The notes under the pieces were generated by a model. That model was given only the letters and a program-made list of their open reading frames with translations, made no database searches and was not told the origin of the DNA. DNA of 64,000 nt from Proales similis (Eukaryota; Rotifera; Eurotatoria; Ploima; Proalidae), in NCBI GenBank assembly GCA_019059635.1, contig JAGVRJ010000010.1:64501-128500 (forward strand), in the 5' to 3' direction. The position numbers and the translations under genes are program-made. Below are positions 56,964-64,000 of this stretch, piece by piece. Positions within the stretch are counted from its first letter, which is position 1. Each line of letters opens with the position of its first letter.

Positions 56964-57373
56964 CTGCGGTTGCGGTCGGTTGCAGCTTTCTGTTTAACAA
57001 AGCGGTGATTATCTTCTAACGAAAGGGCGTTTCTATAGCGAGCCGCTCGTTTGCTTCAAAGTCGTCAGAAGACGCAGCAAAGGCTGAGAGAGAGAGGAGG
57101 GGAGGAGTGGCCGAGGAGAGATTGTTTAGCCGCGTTGCTATTTTTGCTGGCTCTCACTCTATCGAATTGAGCTGTTTGAACACAATGCTCACATATAAAA
57201 AGCAAATAAACATTTCTGTGTCCCGTGATCGAGTCGAAATTATTTTTCTTTTTGTCTACTAGCTTCTATATTATGAAAGATGATAGCTTCTAACTAAGAA
57301 CATAAAATCGGTCAGGAGCACTGGTTTTTCGAAAACTGAAAGAGCAAATGGAAAGGGAAGTCAGAAGTCTCTT
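56964..57373. other. Intergenic, VPS39 promoter and transketolase 3' flank
   Basis: 410 bp, no gene seen; purine-rich around 57085-57120. Confidence 0.4.
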
Positions 57374-59502
57374 CTAAAAGCTGTTGACCGTCGATTGAAT
57401 GGCCGACGAGTCGATCTGGAATTTGGCAAGAAGCTCGTCCGGCTGGCCGCTCATGGGGATGCTTCTGACGCACAAATGCTTGTAGACGAACTGGTGACCA
57501 GGAGCGTGGAGCTGAAGAGCCGCAGTGACTGCCTCGCCGATGCCGCCCTCCGGGTAGTGGTCCTCGACCACAATGAACCGGTTGTTGGTCTCTTGGACGT
57601 TGCGCAGAATAGTCTGCCAGTCCAATGGCTTAACGCTGAACACGTCAATGACGCGCACACGGGTTCCCTTTTGCTCAAGCTGTTTGGCAGCAGTGATGGC
57701 CTCGTGCAAAGTCACGCCACCGGCGATTATGGTCAACACGTCCGAGTCGGATCGTCGCACGACCTTGGCTTGGCCAACCGCAAACACCTCATCGTTTGAG
57801 TAGATCACCTCGGTGTTAGGTCGGCTCGTTCGAATGTAGCAGATGCCTTGGGTGTTGGCAGCCAGCTCGACTGCTCGCTCTGCCGAGACAGCATCGCTTG
57901 GATAAAATACAGTGGCGTTGGGCACCGATCGGAACATGGCCAAGTCTTCGAGCGCCATTTGACTGGGTCCGTCTTCTCCGATCGAGCAGCCGACGTGTGA
58001 TCCAGCAAAGTTCACGTTGGTCTGTGAGACTGCGCCCATACGGATCTGATCGAATGCGCGAGTGAAGAAGGCGCCGAAAGTGCTCACAAACACAATGTTG
58101 CGGCGACGGGTCTCAGCTCCGATCGCAACGCCGACCATGTTCTGCTCGGCAATGAAGCACTCGACAAAGCGGTCGGGGAATGCCTCCTTGAACTTGATCG
58201 CAAATGTGGAGTTTTTGGTGTCGGCATCAAATGCGACAACATGATTGTTGCTCTGGCCCAGTTTGGTCAGAGCAGTTCCGTAAGCGGCTCTTGTAGCGAC
58301 TTTCTGCCCAAGCTGGTAGGCGGGCGGCGAGCTCAAGGTGACGCCAAAGATGTTGACTTGCGGCAGACCGCTGCTCGGCGCCTTGATGGGCAACAGCTGG
58401 CAAGCCAACTGGTCCATTGGGCTTTTGATCAGCTTTCGAACAGCTTCGATCGCTTCTTGCGTGACCTTGCCCAGCGGCTTTCCGTGCCAGTCGTCGTTGT
58501 TCTCGACCGACGGGAATCCTTTGCCCTTGAAGGTCTGCGCCAAGACACAGGTGGGCTGGCCGCGAACATTGGCCGCGTTCTCAAAAGCCTGGACCAGACT
58601 GGCCACGTCGTGACCATCAACAACCTCAACGTGCCAGCCGAATGCCTCGAACTTGCGTCTGTAGACACTCATGTCGTGCCCATACATAGTGGCTTCGCTC
58701 TGGCCAAGTCGGTTGACGTCGACAATGTTGACCAAGTTGTCAAGCTTGTAGTAGCTTGCAAAGGCGGCTGCCTCCCAAATGCTGCCCTCGGCACTCTCGC
58801 CGTCTCCACACAAGCAGTAGACTCGGTAGCTAAAGGCGTTGGTTTAATCTTTTCATCAAAGAGGGCTCGTCTAATTCAAACAAGTCTTACTCGGCTTTCT
58901 CAAAGTACTTGCCCGAATACGCCATACCGGCAGCACAGCTTAGACCTTGGCCGAGCGATCCGGTCGCGACATCAACAAACTCAAGGCGCTAGAAAATGGC
59001 GTTTGATTGCATTCAAACAGGAGCAAGTAAACCACTTAGCCGCTAATGCTTACCGGTGTCGGATGTCCTTCCAGAGGATTGTCGAGCTTGCGAAGGTTTT
59101 TCAAGTCTTCCACTTTCACCAGACCGGCCTCAGCCCAGGCAGCGTACAGAATAGGGGCGGCGTGACCCTAATGTTTGAATGCTGCTTTAATTTCTGGCTG
59201 TGTTAGTGGGCGTCCAGACAAGTACCTTGGAGAGAACGAATCGGTCGCTGGCAGGATCACGAGGAGCACTCGGCACATATCGCATCGTGTTGAAAAAAAG
59301 AACCGAAATGATCTCGGCCATTGAACTGCACGAGGTCGGGTGGCTAATCACGAAGTGTGGCTTAAATGTCCAGTCACTCAAACGCTTGGCTACACTGTTA
59401 TGCATACCCTGAATTGCTGGCATTGGTGGCCTCGACCGAGTGCAGTCGGAGTCGATTGGCTACGTCTTGCAATAGTTGGATAGTGTTGGCGTCAACTGGC
59501 AT
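57374..59502 (-). CDS. TKT: Transketolase
   Basis: Thiamine-diphosphate enzyme of the non-oxidative pentose phosphate pathway, cytosol, moving two-carbon units between sugar phosphates. Exons (minus): 59502-59408, 59343-59226, 59167-59054, 58988-58891 and 58829-57374, in phase, 626 aa (human 623). Signatures are [60 protein letters not shown] and the ThDP motif [17 protein letters not shown] ending in [11 protein letters not shown]. Later ones are [39 protein letters not shown] and [13 protein letters not shown]. Catalytic His and Glu residues are in place. The gene has animal-type splicing, with no sign of transfer from bacteria. Confidence 0.96.
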
Positions 59503-60081
59503 TTTGCTTTTTCAATTTTAATCTTCTAAAAAAGAAGCGAAATGGATTTGTTTGTTTAAGGTGTCCGCCAATCGAACCGGTTTTATAGATCGGCTTATGG
59601 GAGAGCCTGAGCGAAAGGTTTGACTTTTTTAAAAAAAGAAATTTCGCTTCACAAAAGCTTAAGAGAAAGAGAGAAACATTCGACGCATGGACGCTTTGCT
59701 ATGCGACCAATCCGCTCGCTTTACATTCTCTCCCTTCTCGTTCAGAGCGCTTCTATAGCATTGTGCAATTTCATTTTTCTCGTTCGAACCGAATGCATGT
59801 ACGCCAGTTGGCCAGAAAGCGATTCGAAAATTAAAGCATCCAGCTGAATAGGCGCTTTGATTGTCATTAAACGCGTTCTTGGTTTATTTTTTGCATACTC
59901 ATCGCTCTTCGAACAAAACCAATTTGAAGCGTTATTCACTATTCACTCTGCTGTGATTGGCTTCAAAAGCTTTCGGCCGGATTTTTATTTTCTTGCTTTT
60001 ACGTTTATTGTGCTCTTGTGAAGGAGGAATAAGCACAGTATAGAATGAAATGTTTGGTTAGAAATGAAACAAAGAGAATTT
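59503..60081. other. Intergenic, transketolase promoter and IFT140 3' flank
   Basis: 579 bp. A minus-strand AATAAA at 60004-60009 is 72 nt past the IFT140 stop. No gene is seen. Confidence 0.45.
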
Positions 60082-63000
60082 TCAGTCGTCGTAGGTGCCA
60101 TAGCCGACAGTGTCTTTGATTCCATCGTCGTCCGCGTCGTCCAGATTGGCCGCCTCTGCTTCGGCCTGACTACGTTTGAAGACACTTGACTTTCTGTCGC
60201 TTGGCGGCTGATACTCGATGCCCAGTTCGCGATGAATGGCCACAATCAGCTCTGGATTGACGTAGTACTTTATGGAGCTCTCGGCTATGCTCGTTCTCAT
60301 CTCTTCCAGAATCGAGTAGGCCTGCTTCCAGCGGCCTGTGTTGGCGTGGTATTCGATCAGCAGCGAATATATGTCGCCAACTCGAACATAGGCGTTTATG
60401 TTTTCAACTTGCAACAGCTGATTCAAGTCTCGCAGCCCTTCCTCCGAGTTTTTGCCCAGTTTCCTAACAAACGATTTTACTTTGGGCCAAATCTAAGCGC
60501 TTCTAAGCTCGGCTTACACTTTGGCCTCGAGGAATTTGCGAATGAGCGTGAGCTTGATTTTAAGCGAATTGACCATCTCCTCGGCACGCACCGTGTCCTC
60601 CACGTTCTTCCTGGTCAGGCATTTGTACGCTTCGCCAAGAGCGCTCATCGCCTTCTCATAGTCCTGGAACTCGTCTATTTCAACTTGGGCGCAGGCCTCG
60701 TAAAAGCTGGCGAGCGATTCCATCGACTTGGCTCTAGTGTAAAAGTTTATTATATTTTTCATGATCTCGGGATCCTTGCGCCAGTCTAATGACTGCAAGT
60801 AGTTGGCAGCCATTATGTAAGTCTCTCGCTGCTTCTGTATATTGGCAAAGAATATAACTCGCTGCGTATCGCCCGACTTCATAAGCGCCTTCATCGCCTT
60901 GAGCTTGCTGTTCGCCTCCGTGTACTTTTTGGCCGCGATTGTGTACAGTCGTTGATCGAACGCTGCATCGCCGATCAGCTCCAGAGTACGATAATAATTA
61001 CCCAGCTCAAGATCGTTGCTTGCTTCAATGTGAACCCATTAGTAAAGACGATGAAGAAGAGGAGAGAGAGAGAGAGAGGGAAGAAGCGAATCCCTGGCTT
61101 GGGATATGGCAGATAAAATGCGCAATTACGTTTGGACGGAGAGAGCTTATCGGCCAGCGCTTCTGTTAGAGGCACGTTGTGCTTTAATAGCAAATCCATC
61201 GCCTGGTCCACCTGGCCATTAAATAAGCAAGTGTTTAAATTAGCTCAAGAGCAGATGTTCGTAAAAAAATCGAGCAGTCGAGTCGAGTAAATCGAATCAA
61301 TCAGAGAAAGAGAGGAGAAGAAAAGCTAACCCTTTTAGTGACTGCCAGAAGATCGACGGCTTTGTCGAACTGCTCGTTCTCCATAAAGAACTCGGCCACA
61401 CGATGAACCAGCTGCGGGTCTGTTTTCTCGTTCAGGCCGTCGGTGATCATGGCCAGCTCGGCGTATTTGTTCGCTTTGAATGCCAAATTGACTGCTTTGG
61501 ATGTGTGGCCTGCTCGATGATAGAGCAGCACCGCTTTCTCTTCTTGGCCGGGCCGCTTTTCGTAATAACGAGCTGCGTCGAGCATGTCCTGCTGAGTGCC
61601 CTGGAACGCCAGACTGGCCAGCATGTCGGTCAAATTGTTCTCTTTGCATATACGAATCGCATTACTGAACGCGCCTGCTCTTTGGTAGTGCGCGATCGCC
61701 TCTTTCATGTTTTTCTTGCGTTCGAACTGCCTGGCCAAGTGGTAGCAAGCCGTTGGATCGTTCGTTTCATTGCACAGCTCAATGGCCGCCTTCAGATTGT
61801 CGCTTAGGCAAAACACTCGGCACAATGACAAATAATCGCCCGCTTGCTTGTAGCAGTCTATTGAGCTCTCAATGTTGTTAATGCTCTCAAAGTAGTGGCC
61901 CCACCATCTGAACAGCTCTCTGAACGAAGCAAGAAACCAAGGTTAAGAGCCCATCTTCACCAACCAAGAGACGTGCACTCACTTGTCTCGGACTTTTTCC
62001 GTGTACTTTTGCAGGTTGATGAGCTCGTCTCGTTCGAGAAACATGCGAGGAACCTCCACTCGGTGCGTGTCCGATTTCTCATAGCTTCAAGGTGAACGAT
62101 AGAGGCCTCAGAACCGATTGAGATGAACTAATCGACAGCTTACTACTCAATGGCCATGGGCAAGTCGGCCCGTTCTTCGCTTATTTTTGCGAACTGGTAG
62201 CACGTGGTTCTGAAGTGAATTCGATCGAATCGATTGGCCACCTCTAGAGCTCGTGGCCACATCTCCATGTCCTGGTAGAGTTTGTTAAGCAGGTCGAATC
62301 GTTTCGCGCCAATGAACAGTTTTTCCGCCTCGTCCTTCAAATTTTGCTTTTCATTTGCGAAAGAGTGAGTCTAGTGGAGTGAGGCCACTTACAATCATTC
62401 CCAGACTGAGGGCCACGATGCCAACTTGAGTGTCCGAATCGGCGCCCTTTAGCGTCTCTTCTCGAAGCATTCGGATGCCCTTTACGTTTCCCATTTTTCC
62501 GAGGCACACTTTGGCCACGTCGACTCGGTGCGATTTCACACACATTTGCGCCATGTTCTGCCACACCGACTCTCTATTTGATTGAGTTTAAGCTCGACAA
62601 GTTTTTTGTAGGCTCACTGGCTCACTTTTTAATCAATTTTATGGCTTTGAACGCTTCGTCCATGTCGCCGATGGTCAAAAAGTAGCTGAAGTTGACGATC
62701 GCGTTTGTGGTGCTTTGGTCCGACTTGGTCATACCAACAAAATCGCGCATGATTTTGGCGGCCAAAAACTCCGAGTAGAAGAGAAACTCTTGAATGAACG
62801 GCGCTGAATGAAGAGTCAAATAGGAGGCGGTCGTTGATCGATTACCTTGAGGCGTCTGCGCATTTTCTTCTTCATTCTCTTCTTTGTCCAGCTTGGGCAC
62901 TTGGTAGCCAACATACTCGAGGCCTTGGTCGCCGCTCTCAATCATCCGGCCCTTTTGAAATAATTCGCTTGAAGCCTTAAATCAGGCAATTTGAAATGAA

Positions 63001-64000
63001 ACTCGCCTTTGTGCCGAAGAAGTGATAAGGGACGCGAACAGAAATCAGTTTGCTGTAGATCTCGCCTCGAGGATAGCTGTCGTAGACAAGCAGGCCGTGA
63101 TCCGGGTTGAAGAACAGCGAGACAATGAGGCATTCGCTTGATGCTTTCAAGTCGGGGCTTATCTCTTCCATGTCCGGCGGAGTGTCCAGATTTCCGCTCA
63201 GATTGGACGAGACAGACATTTTGCGCTTGTTGTCTTGGGCACTTCGGCGTGCCTTGAGGACGCTCTCCGGCAGCAGGTGAGCTTCGCATACCAGCAGCCT
63301 GGGATCGAAGTGCTCCCAATAGTGCACGCTCGGGTAGCGGCCACATATCTCTTTGCCGATCTCAATTTTACTCCTTCACGCTCAAGTTGAAGCATTTGGT
63401 TCGTCCTATTTGAGATGAAATCGTGTTTACTTCTCAAATGCGGTCTTTTCGGCCGAGTCATCGATTAGCTCATCCGCATCGCTGAGGCCCTTTTCAAAGT
63501 CGAAATAGCCCAGACTGTCGCGGTCCAAGTTCCAAATGTACAAATTTGCGTCCGGAATGTCGTTGCGCTGGAATTCAATCGCAGTAGTTTTAGTGCTCAA
63601 TGAAAGAGAAAGAGCTGCTAGACATACTCTCATGATGGTGGTGGTCACACGGAGGCCATCGCAGCTGATTCCGAGATTCCTGATCGCATCAAAGTGCGGA
63701 ATTTTCTCTTTCAAATTCATCGAGCCTCCCACCAGCTTGGCCTCTCGTCGACTTAGATCGAAAACCTTGAGAACGCCTTGGGTGGTGCCGACCGCCATGT
63801 GGGCGCCGTTCACTGTGGCCAGGTAGGGATCACCCTCGCTTTCAATGAATGGCAGTGTTTGCTTCACCGTGCCCTTGAAGCGTCAATACAAGTGAGATGC
63901 TGGCAAGTAGAGACAGTCGAGGGCAGTTGGGAAACCTGAAACGTTCGAACGTTCACTTTGCTCGGCTCGAGTGTGTAAACGTTTTGCTCGAAAATGGCGC
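60082..64000 (-). CDS. IFT140: IFT140, intraflagellar transport complex A (5' end outside window)
   Basis: Core subunit of IFT-A, which drives retrograde transport in cilia and GPCR entry. Partial: translation starts beyond 64000. About a dozen short introns interrupt the gene. Well-placed exons (minus) include 64000-63936, 63873-63628, 63567-63431, 63375-63007 (start approximate), 62951-62846 and 62803-62626. Family matches: [20 protein letters not shown] and [15 protein letters not shown] in the propeller, then [23 protein letters not shown]-like repeats follow: [76 protein letters not shown]. The stretch [19 protein letters not shown] matches the middle domain. The acidic tail ends GYGTYDD. 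One intron at 63006-62952 uses a GC donor, and one at 62845-62804 is just 42 nt and stop-free. Confidence 0.95.

Noticed and set aside
58241-59206. 321-codon plus-strand frame antisense to transketolase
   Set aside because: Shadow crossing several transketolase introns; no motif of its own.
62804-62845. Extra 14 residues in the open frame of IFT140 (starting GNRSTT)
   Set aside because: A 42-nt GT-AG intron without stops; removing it restores the IFT140 alignment.
1-64000. Prokaryotic features (operons, CRISPR, insertion sequences), transposon remains and viral insertions
   Set aside because: Searched by eye; only animal genes with spliceosomal introns and simple repeats were found, no transposase, reverse transcriptase or terminal repeats.

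Overview
The window is metazoan nuclear DNA, most likely from a small invertebrate with a compact genome. The evidence is animal-only gene families (SoxB, LATS/Warts, ASXL/Asx, Orai, DEG/ENaC, TASK-type K2P channel), spliceosomal introns that are nearly all 42-135 nt, and long genes with almost no introns. Examples of the last are VPS39 (1,015 codons in one exon), LATS (731 codons) and PPIP5K (1,120 codons in its main exon). IFT140 and CEP97 imply ciliated or centriolar cells. I cannot fix the phylum from sequence alone; a mite, a tardigrade or another miniaturised bilaterian would all fit.

Layout, left to right: SoxB transcription factor (+); NKRF-like RNA-binding protein with an XRN2-binding domain (-); CEP97 (+); LATS/Warts kinase (+); PPIP5K inositol pyrophosphate kinase (-), head to head with PPTC7 mitochondrial phosphatase (+); S-adenosylmethionine decarboxylase AMD1 (+); TASK-like K2P channel (-); two tandem class I-like sugar transporters (-); TXNDC17 (+); a small orphan single-pass membrane protein (+); DEG/ENaC channel (-); TXNDC9 (-); ASXL/Asx Polycomb protein (-); KMT5B/C H4K20 methyltransferase (-); 14-3-3 epsilon (+); a 3.7-kb stretch with no gene; MOB2-like (+); Orai (-); VPS39 (-); transketolase (-); and IFT140 (-), which runs off the right edge. 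The genes are functionally unrelated, as expected for an animal chromosome. Two pairs share a theme: LATS and MOB belong to the same kinase-cofactor world, and Asx and KMT5 are both chromatin regulators.

The most interesting signal is in AMD1. Its TGA stop is followed by 85 more in-frame sense codons, and a perfect 10-bp hairpin starts 9 nt after the stop. This is the layout of programmed stop-codon readthrough, and vertebrate AMD1 is independently known for a readthrough-dependent tail. Other points of note: a near-identical patch of about 260 bp, including an intron, shared by the two diverged sugar transporters (gene conversion); coiled-coil insertions in their first exofacial loop; three well-supported GC-AG introns; an FN3 domain in CEP97; and an NKRF in which the XRN2-binding domain follows an ordinary ATG.

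Exon boundaries were placed by hand from splice signals, reading phase and family alignment from memory. Phases were checked, but individual junctions could be off by a base or by an alternative site.
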